NCBI RefSeq assembly: GCF_048544455.1
Contig: NC_133538.1
Span: 40,001,969-40,065,968, forward strand
Source: Silene latifolia
Taxonomy: Eukaryota > Streptophyta > Magnoliopsida > Caryophyllales > Caryophyllaceae
DNA length: 64,000 bases
Direction of reading: 5' to 3'
Part shown: positions 34,407-46,208 of the stretch, in pieces
Layout: the number at the start of each line of letters is the position of its first letter
Numbering within the stretch: the first letter of the stretch is position 1
The notes under the pieces: model-generated
The model's database searches: none
The model's input: the letters and a program-made list of their open reading frames with translations, nothing else
Told to the model about the DNA's origin: nothing
Position numbers and translations under genes: made by a program

Positions 34407-35324
34407 CTAATTACAATAAAAAGGTGGTACATTATCACAACTTGTATCAAAATACTAAAGTTGAATTAGAAACATAAAAGAAGGGATAGTCATTTACCTA
34501 CTGGAGTGATCTTTCCAGATTTGATGTCACCAATATATTTGGAACAATTCCTCTTCCAATGTCCAATGCCATTACAATAATGGCACTTGTCAAGAGGACC
34601 CTTCTTGGGTTTGGAAGTGCTAGCTTCAAAAGTTCTAGCCTTGATTTTCATGGGAGCTTGCCTCTTGCCCTTTTTGCGTCTTCTTGAAGGTTCCGTTGCT
34701 CTTATTGCTTATATTGACCACATCCTTAGGGGAGCTAGCATTTAGCCCCATGTCCCTTTCGGCTTGCACAAGTAATTTGTGCAACTCTTCAAGGGACACA
34801 TCCTTGTCTTGCATGTTGAAATTCACCCAGAATTGCACATATGCTTTGACTTTGCTTAAGGAGTGAAGAATTATATCAATGATGAGTTCTTTGGGAATTT
34901 CAACCTTTTGAATCTTCAATGTCTCGACATGCTACAACAATTTGAGCACATAAGGGCTAACCTTTTGGCCCTCTTTGAAGTCGAGATCAAAGAATGCCGA
35001 GGCCGCCTCATATTGGACGATCCTCGGTGTTTGTGAAAACATTGTCACAAGCTTAGAGTAGATTTCATAGGCGGTGCCCATATTAAAGGCTCTTCTTTGG
35101 AGATCCGCTTCCATAGCAAAATCCAATACATTTTTTATAGCGGCGGACTCTTTGTGGTAAGCTTCATATGCTTCCTTAGTGGCGGCACTTGACCGAGCAT
35201 TAGGTTCGGGTGGAGAGGCCTCAATGAGGTAACGAAGCTTGTCGTCACCTTGAGCTGCTAATTTGAGTTGGGCATCCCAATCGGAGAAATTTGACCCATT
35301 CTTTTCAAGTTTACATCGATCCAT
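34389..35324 (-). pseudogene. Gag of element F (Ty1/Copia type)
   Basis: It starts at ATG 35324 (MDRCKLEKNGSNFSDW), the usual opening of plant Copia Gag. The body includes LRYLIEASPP and AYHKESAAIKNVLDF, then FNMQDKDVSLEELHKLL. A stop sits in LL*HVETL near 34932 and a frameshift near 34680 precedes the zinc knuckle, which is still readable in another frame near 34590-34550. A GT-AG interval of 91 bp (34497-34407) lies just after KITPVG, as in G; spliced, the frame ends 14 or so codons later in a lysine-rich tail and TGA. Gag would package element RNA; without pol it depends on other Copia elements. Confidence 0.75.
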
Positions 35325-37498
35325 AAAGGATCAGAGACATGAAACATTAGTGAGAGTGTTTGCGTTGGTGTTTGGTACGGCCATTTTTATTAAGAAATAA
35401 AAGCGGTCTACAAAACAAAATAGAATGAATAATAAAACATTTATCGTTTTAATAATAATACTTCTAGATTATTTAAACAAGTTTTATTGCATTTATCTAG
35501 TGACCTCTACCTCACTAGAATAAATGATCCCGAGATCCAAATTCATATTAACTCGGACACGGTGAGCTGATTCATCCCTTATTAATATAACTCGGTGGAT
35601 TAACTCTTTAATCGATTCTACTTTTAGAACTCTTGGTTGATAAAATTACCCTAATATTTATCTTTAGCCCGGAACACATGCGACTAAGGTCACGAATACT
35701 TCCGTTGAGCTCAATCCAAATTTCGATGTAATAACATTTTACTATCCCACTTCGCCAATGTAACAAGGTTTGTATTACGGTAAAGCCGGCTCAACTCCCT
35801 TATGAAATTGGTACTTCATGGGTTCTACTATTTGGTAAGGTTATTTCTCAATTATTAATTTAGTGAGAGGTCATGTCAATTTATTATCTATCACGTTTTA
35901 AGTGAACTAAAGCGGTGAACTACGATAATTATAATTGACACGGTCGATGTCTCGATTAAATAAAATGCATGTTTAGTTATGGCGATTTAGCGATGCATGC
36001 AAACATATAAATAAAATGCAAAGCATAAATATAAAGTCCTAGTATGGCCTTTCTAAAATAGTAAATCTAATAAACTATTACAAATTCGGAAACCAACTCT
36101 TTTGGTCCCTTGAACTTCGGTCTTGGCACGCATCTCGAGGTAACACCGTCTTCATTGAAACTCCGAGAAATTACAAAATAATAAATAGAATTACATAATT
36201 TCCTATTATACATTTGTAATAAAAATTAAAATCTATTAAATTATAAAACGGTGATACGAGATCACAATAATTACAACCGAATCAATATTCCCATGAATTT
36301 CGGGTAATATCAATTAAAAACTAAGGCCATACTAAGTAAAATTACATAATTCAAAATTATATAAATCAAAATATGACAATCATAAATAAAATGCAGCATT
36401 ATAATATGTATGAACATGCTTAATTTTATATTAAATCGCCTTTTAAGAGCCAATATCGTATATTTTATCGGTTTTTATGGATTTGCGTGATTATAAACTT
36501 GTTAAAATCACAAAAATTACATAAATTCATATTTGTGTTCAAGTTAATTACCTTAACCATATTAGGACTCAAAACTTAGTCTTCACTAATATTTTGACAA
36601 TAATTCAACTTGATTTCTTAATATTGTTCATTATGGATCCAAAAAAACAATATTATACTATAAACTCAAAATTTAAATTATAAAAATTTTAAATAATTTC
36701 AAAATTTGAAATTCAAACTCATGAACATTATGGAAAAAATATCATGACACTCATAATGTTCAAAACATAGGTTAAAATTTTCGAAAATTTTTCGAGAAAA
36801 ACATCGTTGCGGATTATCAGTTTTATCAAATATGACCATTAAAAAATGAGAAAATTAATTTTAATAAAATTTTCATTTTTAGATCTGAAATTTGGGATAA
36901 AATTAAACATATGACATTTTTCTTTAGTCATGAAATATGTTTTAGCATAATAGGCTAATTTAAGTCACTATTTATTGAATTTTTACTCAAAAATTCATAA
37001 ATCATGCAAAAGAAGTTCAATTCATCTAAGATTTTTAAACACACTGAGTAAATATGCATGTGACAACATATCAAATGTTCATGACCAGATTCAAAATATA
37101 ACTCATATTAACCTAATAAACCCTTTAAATTCGATTTAAACTTAAAAAATCCATATTTCATGTAAAATAACTTAGTTTTTCATGAAATTTAACATGAAAC
37201 CAGTAGATAATATATGTCAGAATATATCCAAAAATCACTTAAAAATTCGAAGTTTAGCTATTTTTCGACCAAAAATGACATTTTCCTCATAAAAATCACA
37301 TTTTAATGCCAATAATATATAAAATGAACAATAAAATCCATAAATCGTCCCATATGACCTAAAATCTATTTAGGACCAGAAATTTTTAACATGCAAAATT
37401 ATTTCATGATTTATCTTCATAAATCCTAAATAACAAGTTTTATATGTTAACTAATTAACTCAGAAAAACAAACCCGATTTTGCATGCAATAACCATGT
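35325..37498 (-). other. Long non-coding leader of element F
   Basis: About 2.2 kb between primer site and gag start, very AT-rich, with no supported frame. This length is unusual for Copia elements. It is missing from G. Confidence 0.7.
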
Positions 37499-37510
37499 GC
37501 TCTGATACCA
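37499..37510 (-). promoter_or_regulatory. Primer binding site of element F
   Basis: TGGTATCAGAGC on the minus strand, two bases after the LTR end. Confidence 0.8.
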
Positions 37511-37512
37511 CT

Positions 37513-38792
37513 TCTTGGGATTCATTAACCTCATATATTTACATATTCATAGTATGATAGTTTAATTTACTTATAAAATTAAAACGGATGTTATGCATGC
37601 AAAAACTATTACAAAGTATAAGGAGAAAAAAATCAATTCTTACATTGATAATTTCGGATAAATGGCCACTAGTAAGTTCACCTACTTACTAGTTCTTGAG
37701 CTTTCCAAAATGGAAGAATAAGATTCAAGTTGAGAATCTTTCCTAAGGAATTATACCCAGGGTAACCCCTTAATTATTTTAATTAATATAAGACTAGTAT
37801 TACTTAAAACAAGCTTAAAATTTGACACAAAATGGTGTTTTGTTCTCTTGTATTTCGGTCAAGAGAGGATTATTTTTGAGGTTTATTTCTCTAAGTTTTA
37901 TTTCACAAATTGTAGAGAGTAATAATATTTCTAACACTAGAAAAATTTTGTAGTGAAAAATGTTAATTAAAAAGAGAAAAGCCATTGGCTTTTCTATGCA
38001 TAAAACTGGTTGGGGGGAGGGAAGAGAGCCAATGCATGAGCTTCACATTTTACCCAAGGCAAACTAGGTATGCATGGCTACAAGCTAGAGTAATCATTGT
38101 GTTTTCTTATTTAAAATAATCAACACAATTTTAAACCCTAACCCTCCCCATTTTCGGTACACTTAACATAAAATGGAAGGTCCATTTTATTTTGTCATTT
38201 GTCAATTTTGTCATGTGTCACATGTTACATGACATGTTACACTATAGTGTATTTTTAACATATTAAAAATACACATATTAATAAAATATGTCACATACAA
38301 AATTTAATTAGTAATTCTTGGTTACTTGTACCAAAGTGGTTATCGAATTATAAATTTCAACGACTTTTATTTATAATAAATAATTCAACCTGTTTCAATT
38401 GTTTCGTAAAAAATAATTTAATCTAAGTATTAAAACAATTCAATTACCTAGACCGTATCTAATTTAATCGAATTACAATGAGACGCGTTAATTTTACTCA
38501 CAAAATCATCCGTCAATTTTAAGCAATTTAATTAACTCGTATCGGTATACAATTAATTAAATAATCAATTAAGAGTATTACCCTATAGGTATGACCTCAG
38601 GGTATCAACTGATCATTACCGTTGCACGAAAGTAATGTCAAACTCTAGTCAGCCAATCATTACCGATATGTGTGGAGAGTTGACTGTAAAATATTACTTT
38701 CCCTCATGCATTCTTAAATATGAGATTTAAACATGTGATCATCATGATCGACAATTGTGATCGCATTATTGTCTGGGACACTTACTCCAACA
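37513..38792 (-). repeat. 5' LTR of element F (right copy)
   Basis: 1280 bp. The inner edge reads TC where the left copy has TG, a single change. The TATAAATA box is the complement of 38368-38375. It is followed by TGGAA. Confidence 0.9.
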
Positions 38793-41771
38793 TGGAACTT
38801 AGAGCAAAGTTTATTTTAACATATTCATAAAATCATTTTTTCATCCTTTGTTGTATAAATTCTTTTTATTTGATTGTCAATTAAAAGTGAATCAGGTTTT
38901 ACCTTCAAGTTCTAAACACCAAGGTCTAGACTTACCTTGTGTCCTGCTATGAGAGCTTCATACTCAGCTTCATTATTGGTAGCTTTGAACTCACAACTCA
39001 CAGCTTGGGCTATTATGTCCCCTTGTGGCGATTTTAGCACTAATCTTAACCCTTTACCCCGTACATTGGATGCCCTATATGTGAAGAGGGTCCATTCCTG
39101 GTCTGGTGTTTTATTTTCTAATTAGTTAACTTCTTTGGCCAGGTATGATTCTAGGTTAAGGCTGAAATCATCCACAAAGTCTGCTAAGGCCTGTGATTTA
39201 ATTATGGTCCTGGGTTCAAAGGTGATATCATAGGTGCTGAGCTGGACTGACCATTTGGAGATCCTGCCTGAGAGTTCAGGCTTTCGCAGGACAGATTTTA
39301 TGGGTAGGTTTGTCCTGACTATTATGGGGTGACACTCAAAGTAAGGACGCAACTTCGCATATTACTTATATATTAGACAGGGTGTTGTTGACCTTCTTGC
39401 TCTTTTACCAAGACTGCACTTACTGCGGTGTCTCTAACAGTGAGATACAGTGTCAGGGGTTCTCCCTTTTCTGGCTTGGCTAGTAATGGTGGGGACGAGA
39501 GATATAACTTTAGATCCTGGAAGGCTTCTTCAAGTTCAGGTGTCCTTTGAAACTGTTTGTTTTTCCTGAGCAGGCTGTAAAATGTTTTACATCTTAGAGA
39601 AGATCTGGATATGAACCTATTCGAGGCAGCCACCTTGCTTGTCAGTTTCTAAATGTCCTTGACAGACTTGGGTGACTGTAATTCTAGTATAGCTTTAATC
39701 TGTTCAGGGCTAGGTTCTATCCCTTTTTTTTGTCACCATATAGCCTAGGAATTTCCCTGCTGAAACTCCAATGTGGCATTTTGCAGGGTTGAGCTTCATA
39801 TTATATTTTTCCAGAATTTTGAAATGCTTTTTCGAGGTGCTTCATTTGAACTTGTGCATTTTTGGATTTCACCACCATGTCATAAATGTGGAATTCCATT
39901 CTGTACCCAATCTGATATTTGAACATCGTGTTGACTAGGCGTTGGTATGCTGCCCCTGCTTTCTTTTGACCGAATGGCATGGCAGTATAGCAGTAAATGC
40001 CTTGGTCAGTAATGAATGCAGTACTCTCTTGGTCAACAGGGTGCATCTTTATCAGGTTCAATCCACTTGAAGCATCCATGAATGCTCTTAGAATTTCGTG
40101 CCCTGCTGTTGTATCTACCATGGCGTCAATGTGTGAAAGAGGAAATGGGTCTTTAGGACAGGCTTTATTCAGGTCAGTGTAATCTACACAGACTCTCCAT
40201 TTGCCATACATCTTTTGCATGACGACCACGTTTGCCAGCCAATCAGGGTGCATTACTTCTTTGATCATACCCATATCCAGGAGTTTGTCTACTTCGTCAT
40301 TAATGATAACATTTCTTTCTGGTGCAAACTTTCTTTGTTTTTGCTGCACAGGCTTGAAAGATGTATCAATTTTGAGTCTATGAGTAATAATATCAACAAT
40401 AATCCCAGTCATATCAAAGTGAGACCAAGCAAAATAAGAGGATTTATTTTTGAGAAAACTTACTAAATTAGGCCTGACTTAATCAGGGGCATCATACCCA
40501 ACTAGAACATACCTGTCAGGATATTCAGGGTTGAGAATTATCTGGCCTGTTTCCATCCTTGGAGGTACTATGTATGTGCTCCTAACAGGGTGCGGTAATT
40601 GCTAGCAAGGAACTTACCTGCCTTGGAAGGCTTTATGGCCTCGGTATAGCATTCCTGGGCTGTTTTATGCTAGACTTTGATGGTTTCTACTCCCCAATCT
40701 GTTGGTATTTTGATGCATTGATGATTAGTTGAAGGGACAGCGTTGACATTGTGAATCCATGGCCTGCCTAGGATGATATTGTAGGAGGATAGACAGTTTA
40801 GGACTCAAAATCTTTCATAGGATGCAAAGCCTTCAACATAGGTGGGAAGAAAGATTGGCAGTCCCAATTTGTATGGATCACCAAGCCGTCATGATGTAGG
40901 TCAGAGATGTCCACCAGGTCACAGTCACTAAAGTTGATAGGCGGTATATTGCCAGGCTTGTAGGGTGACTTTGTCTAAAGAGTCATGGCTATCTTTTTTT
41001 GCTGCTGAACTGGTTAGGCCACAAATTTTTGATACCCCATTTAGGAATTTTACTTCATAAAGTGGAGGTGGCGGGGGAAGATTGCGCTCCTGCTTTTGAT
41101 CTTGATTGCTTTTACTCTTGATTACTTTTGCTATGACCTTCATTCCTGCCTCTGGTTCTAATCAGATCTTTGAGGTATCATGCCTTTAGTAAGTAGGCCA
41201 CTTCTTTCCCGAGTGTAAAGCAATCCTCCGTTGTATGTCCTATATCCATATGGAATTCACACCATTTTGCCGGGTCTCTCCTTGGATTAGGATTGTTAAC
41301 CTTTCTAAGCCATCTGACCACAAGTCCCATGTTGTCAAGTCACTGGATTAGGCCTGCAATATCAACACAAAAGTAATGTTCAGAGACAAGTGGATGAACT
41401 TTAGCCTTACCATGATGTTCGTGTGTTTGGTTGACTTCTGAATGGTCAGGCCTGATATATAGGGTCGTCCTATAGTTGTTTCCTCTTTTGTAGTTGACTC
41501 TCTTCCTGTTCGTCTGTTCATATTCTTTTGCATTGCTAGATGCTCCAATCTTGTAGGTCTTGTCTTCCTCTAGCCTGATATATGCGAGTGTTTTGTCCTG
41601 AACATCCTCGAAGGTATGACAGGAATATTTGGTGAGTTCACCATGGAGATCACTATTGGGTAGTAATCCCTGCCTGAATACCTCCACTGCTATTCCAACG
41701 TCGCATCTGGGAATAGACACTTTTTCCTTGTTGAATTTGTTGAGGAAAGCTCTAAGGGTATCATCTGGTTT
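38793..41771 (-). pseudogene. Element D, piece 3: gag, protease, reverse transcriptase, RNase H (Tat)
   Basis: On the minus strand from the right: Gag (41771-41160) with KWCEFHMDIGHTTEDCF; a protease remnant near 40790-40740 (YNIILGRPWIH); and reverse transcriptase at 40412-39801 with GKWRVCVDYTDLNKACPKDPF. The catalytic YxDD is IYDMVVKS, so one of the two aspartates is lost. RNase H (39633-39122) lacks about 30 residues in the middle, near 39360. The start of the second RNase H (NNEAEYEALIAGHK) is at 39000-38940, after which the frame continues across F into piece 2. Many stops. Its gag is cut at 41771 by the LTR of H. D is the oldest layer here. Confidence 0.85.
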
Positions 41772-42234
41772 TGATGTGTCTAATTTATATATGATTTTAC
41801 TCCGTATTTTAGCTCGGTTTGATTTGATTATTGTGCTTTTATAAGTGTATTTGTGAGCTAATTCCGTGCTCTAGGTGTCTTTGCTTGTATTCATTGCATT
41901 TTGTAGGAAATGAACCATTCAATAGCTTTTTCCTGTCAAATTAGCAATCACTAAAGTTCACGAGGCTAAAAGAAACAACACTTGACCATGGAGAGGTGCT
42001 TTAGGAAAATCCGAGCATGGAAATTCCCAGCATGAAGAAACTAAATTGGGTTGATGCACAAGTAAAGAAATGAAAATAAAGCCCAAATGAAGTCCAAACA
42101 ATCATGTGGAGTTGCAAGCTTAGGACTCCTAATTGTGCAATAAGTCGGAATAATTAAGGAGCATTAAGATGGAGCTTTGGATTCCATTTACCAATTAATC
42201 AAGCATTTTAGACAATAATTTTGGATTACTGCGT

Positions 42235-42246
42235 CCCCGATCGGGG
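42235..42246. promoter_or_regulatory. Palindrome CCCCGATCGGGG upstream of the LTR H TATA box
   Basis: A perfect 12-bp palindrome. The same 12-mer recurs in H just upstream of ORF1 at 58820-58831. Its position next to the promoter suggests a regulatory site, but that is inference. Confidence 0.5.
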
Positions 42247-42287
42247 TCACCTACATTTAAGATCTTTACGTTTCACCCCTTGAGTCC

Positions 42288-42295
42288 TATATAAT
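42288..42295 (+). promoter_or_regulatory. TATA box of LTR H
   Basis: TATATAAT, in a context like other plant core promoters, 516 bp into the LTR. Confidence 0.5.
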
Positions 42296-42707
42296 GGGTG
42301 TCTAATCCGTCATTAGGAGACACTTTTCATACACTAAGCACAAAATACTCTAGTTTTCAGAATAGTTTACATTTCCTTTAAGCATTTCCTTATTGTTATA
42401 AACAATTTACTTTAGCATTTCAAGTTATAATTCAAGCTTTCCATTCAAGCTACCCGGGTTTTTCATTTGTGTTATTCATATTCAAGTTCTATTTCCTTGT
42501 TACGGTAATTTCATTTCTAGCATTATTTCGTTAATTCAATCATCATTATCGTTGTTACATTGTTTTCATTATCGTCATTAGCATTTTCATTTTGTTACTA
42601 GTTTATTACATTTTACTATCTAGTTATTATCGTCATAGTTTATTCATAGCATTTTCATATATATATATATATTATCCTATTTATTTTGCTAATAACATAT
42701 CATTATC

Positions 42708-42913
42708 TTTTTTTTTTTATGACGAGGGAGTTGAATCCCCCCCGGGTCCATGCATTCCCACCACATGGACATGTAAGCCACCCCCTTTTAGGGGCAGCAG
42801 TGGCCAAGTGATCATCGCCCCAGCTGGTAGTCGAACCCGGGACCTCTCAACTCCTGCATTTCTGCAAGTTTCAAGGTTTAACCCGGCTACCACTGGACTA
42901 ACACTACTTGGTT
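42708..42913 (-). mobile_element. SINE (tRNA-derived) inside LTR H
   Basis: Read on the minus strand it has an A box (TAGTCCAGTGGTAG), a B box (GGTTCGACTACC) about 50 bases later, a 3' body of about 100 bases and an A-rich tail (complement of the T run at 42708-42719). It is flanked by a perfect 15-bp duplication TAACATATCATTATC (42693-42707 and 42914-42928). RNA polymerase III would transcribe it; movement needs LINE enzymes. Confidence 0.92.
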
Positions 42914-43669
42914 TAACATATCATTATCATTCCTTTGTTATTTGATTAAGCATTATTTCTAATATTTATGTTTCTATCATCATTTAGCAATATCTTAATT
43001 CCCAATATAATTATTCATTTAGTTATAATTCTATTATCATCGTGTTTATCATATCATATGTTATTAGCTTAGTTTTCAATATGAGTGAGTAGTTCATTTT
43101 GTCTACGGATTAGGGAAGCCATGCATAAAAATTATTTGTAATTGTTAAATTTGGATGTTATAATATCGTTTAATCGTTTCTATCACATGGTTGTATTGTT
43201 TGCTAATCTTTGGTAATTGATCACTATCTTAGATTAAATTTGTTAATTCACTTTTAAAAGTCGAGAGGCACGAAATTGAATTAGACTAAGCTTGTTTTAG
43301 TAGACCGATCTAGTAATAGCGAGAGTTCGCTAGAACCCGTTCTATGGTTGACAATAAGGCCGAGAGGTGGTTGTCATTAGACCTAAAAAATTAACGTTAT
43401 TATCTATTCCTAGTTTAACATGAGCATTTACGTAATTGCATGTGTGACCCGACTCCCCTAGACTCTTTTATCATATTAATTTTACAACATTTTATTACAA
43501 GTTTAACAATCAAACCAAACAAACAATCGTAACCGACCTTGATACAATTCTATTCATAACATTTCACTACGCAACTCCCGTCTACTTGTGTTCGACCCCT
43601 AATTTACTACACTCATTTGTAGCCAAGTGTAGGGTATTTTTGTTAGGTAAGTGATAGCCTATCAAATTT

Positions 43670-43687
43670 TGGCGTCGTTGCCGGGGA
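43670..43687 (+). promoter_or_regulatory. Primer binding site of element H
   Basis: TGGCGTCGTTGCCGGGGA, one base different from the usual Athila form TGGCGCCGTTGCCGGGGA, which matches tRNA-Asp. Confidence 0.8.
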
Positions 43688-43798
43688 GCACGGTTTTGTT
43701 GCATTTTGAATTGTTCATTTCTATCATGTTTTCTTTTGCCTTATAGAACACTTGTTCCTTATGACCGTTACTCACAAGATTCTTGAAGTTGTTGTCTT

Positions 43799-45223
43799 AT
43801 GCCCAGGTCCTCTCGCACCGGAGAATTGCTTCCTTTTGATCCGGAGCATGAGAGAACATTCCATAGCTGACTCAATTATGTCGAGGAGCTTGCCCAATAT
43901 TCTAGTCCTGGTAGTTTGGGTCGTATTCGTGCTAATTATCCACTTCGTGACGAAGAAGAAGGTTCTAGTTCATCATCTCCACCGCCACCATCATCACCAA
44001 TTAAGAAGATGGTGAAACTTTCCGATCAATCCAAGCCCACCGCGGCTATGCTTCCTAGGGGTATCACTACTACCCAAATTGGAGGCACCAATTTTGAGGT
44101 CAAACTGGCTTTCATTAGCCTTGTGGAGAGAAAGCAATTTGGGGGAAGTCATTTGGAGGATTCCAATTTACATGTGCAAAATTTTTGTGACTATTGCCCA
44201 ATGATTAGGCAAACGGGAGTCACACAATCTCAAATAAGGGAGATACTTTTCCCTTTCTCATTGGAGGAGAAGGCTAAGCTATGGATCAATAACCTTGATA
44301 GAATCGCCATGGAGATCACCAATTGGGATACTTTGGCTCTTGCTTTTTATCAAAAGTATTTTCCACCGGAGAAAATAGAAACATTGAGGAGTCAAATCAC
44401 GGGGTTCCGTCAACAAGGGCTAGAGAGCCAATATGAAGCTTCGGAAAGGTACAAGAAGTTGCAAAGACAATGCCCACATCATGGGTTGGATCCTTGGTTC
44501 CTCGCTATTACATTCTACAATGGATGTTGTGACGAGTCTTGACGTGTTCTCGATTCTGCTAACAAGGGGTGGTTTGATCAACTTAACACCGATATTTCTC
44601 ATGCTACAATTGAATCCATGGCGATTCATGATTTGCAATATGTCAAATCCCGAAGTACACCATTGAAGACAACTAAGGAGGAGTCTTCCGATACATCCGT
44701 TTTGAAGACTCAAATTGCCTTGCTTCAACGAAAATTGGAGGCCCAAAGTGCAGTTTCATCTCTTCAACAAGTAAATGCTATGTCCACTACCGGCCAAATA
44801 CTTGTATGTGAAGGTTTTGGAGGTGCGGGAGATTGCACCGCCTTGTGTAAGTTAACCATTCAAGAGGTAAATGCTTTTCAAAGTTTTAGACAAAATTCAT
44901 TTCCACTGATTACTTTTTCAAATACTTATAATCCTAATACAAAGTACCACCCAAATTTGTCTTATAAGAGCACAAATGTGCTAAATCCTAAACCACAAAA
45001 TACTTTTGTGTCCCCATAACCACAAAACAGTTTTGTGGCTCAACAACAACAACAAAATACCTTCATTCCACAACAACAAAGGTTTTACAATCCACCAGGC
45101 TATCAAAATTTAAATCAAAATCAAAGGCCACCTCAACAAAACTTTAAACAAAACCTCCAACAAGCTCAAGGTCAATCTTCAAATTCTCAACAAAATTACC
45201 AGGAGGGAGCAAACTTGAAGCTT
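43799..45223 (+). pseudogene. Gag of element H
   Basis: The frame opens MPRSSRTGELLPFDPEHE at 43799. The core includes FSLEEKAKLWINNL and ITNWDTLALAFYQKYFPPEK, typical of Athila Gag. A degraded zinc-knuckle-like stretch (CEGFGGAGDCTALC) is near 44810-44850, then a glutamine/asparagine-rich tail (45030-45220). In-frame stops occur near 43866, 44540 and 45017, and one more ends it near 45224. Confidence 0.8.
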
Positions 45224-45225
45224 TA

Positions 45226-46205
45226 GTGATGCAAATGGCTAAGACCCAATCCGAATTGTTGGCTCAAATGCAAAAGAGCGATCAAGCTCACAATACCGCC
45301 ATCAAAATGCTAGAGAATCAAATGGCTCAACTAGCCTCTTTTAGCTCTCAAAGGAAGACGGGTCAACTACCACCCCAAGGTGAGACACCTTGTGATACCG
45401 TTATTGCTATTATCTTGAGAAGTGGTACCAAGGATGATGATCCCCCTATGCCCAAAGAGAGTGAGAAGGTACTTGTTGAAATGAAGGTGTCACCTATTTC
45501 AAAGAAGGTTGATGCTATTCCAAAGAAGGTTGTTGAACCCATTGTCATAGAGGAAAAGAAAGATGTGGAGGATGCTCATCCAAAGAAAGATATTTAAGTC
45601 TATATTCCGGAAAAAGTCAAAGTGCCTTTCCCTCATAGATTGGCCAACTATCAAAAGGAGACTCAATTTGATAAATTCGTGGAAATGGTGAAGAATTTAC
45701 AGGTAACCGTTCCTTTTACCGAATTAATCACTCAAATTCCAGCATACACTAAGTTCATGAAAGACATTTTAACTAAGAAGAGGACTTTTGATGATGTTGA
45801 AACTATAGCATTCACCACCGAGGGTAGTGCTCTTTTACAAAATAAGTGCCCTCCTAAGTTTAAAGATCCTAGTAGCTTTTCCATTCCATGCACCATTGGC
45901 ACCTATACTATTGATAAAGCTTTATGCGATTTAGGTGCTAGTATGAGTGTTATGCCATATTCCAATTGTGATAAACTCAATATGGGAGTCTTGAAATATA
46001 CTAGTGTCACTTTGCAAATGGCGGACCGTTCAATAAAATGCCTTTTAGGAGTTTTGGAGGATGTTCCCGTTAAAGTTGGTAAATTTTTCATTCCAGTTGA
46101 TTTTATTGTTCTTGACATGGCCGAAGATGCGTAAATCCCAATAATTTTGGGTAGACCTTTCTACATACCGCAGGTGCGGTAATTGATGTCAAGGATGGCA
46201 AGTTA
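45226..46205 (+). pseudogene. Protease region of element H
   Basis: It begins MMQMAKTQSELLAQMQKS, a predicted coiled coil, then a basic linker. The Athila protease block CDLGASMSVMP (the active-site D-L-G-A-S) is at about 45925-45960, followed by VDFIVLDMAEDA and, after a stop at 46132, PIILGRPF. Another stop lies at 45595. The domain cuts the Gag-Pol precursor. Confidence 0.8.
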
Positions 46206-46208
46206 ACT

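Larger units (their letters stand above)
24133..38792 (-). mobile_element. Element F: Gag-only Ty1/Copia-type LTR retrotransposon, carrying G
   Basis: LTRs of about 1280 bp (24133-25413 and 37513-38792) bound an interior of about 6.2 kb once element G is removed. It has a Met-type primer site and a polypurine tract (AAGTGGGAGAT on the minus strand) of the kind typical for plant Copia elements. The flanking duplication TGGAA is perfect (24128-24132 and 38793-38797). The only coding sequence is a Copia Gag at 35324-34389. No protease, integrase or reverse transcriptase is present, so it is non-autonomous. Confidence 0.9.
41772..43664 (+). repeat. 5' LTR of element H
   Basis: It starts TGATGTGTCTAA and ends CCTATCA, 5 bases before the primer site. 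It is 1893 bp including the 206-bp SINE and its 15-bp duplication, so about 1.67 kb originally. A perfect palindrome CCCCGATCGGGG (42235-42246) lies 42 bp upstream of a TATATAAT box (42288-42295). The start is placed by analogy with the LTR of I, which also starts TGATGTG. Confidence 0.75.

Noticed and set aside
42820..42905. A possible tRNA gene, because A and B boxes are present
   Set aside because: No cloverleaf can be drawn; the boxes belong to a SINE with tail and duplication.
42592..42945. 117-codon open frame on the plus strand
   Set aside because: It covers the SINE and flanking LTR H sequence on the opposite strand; no protein family.
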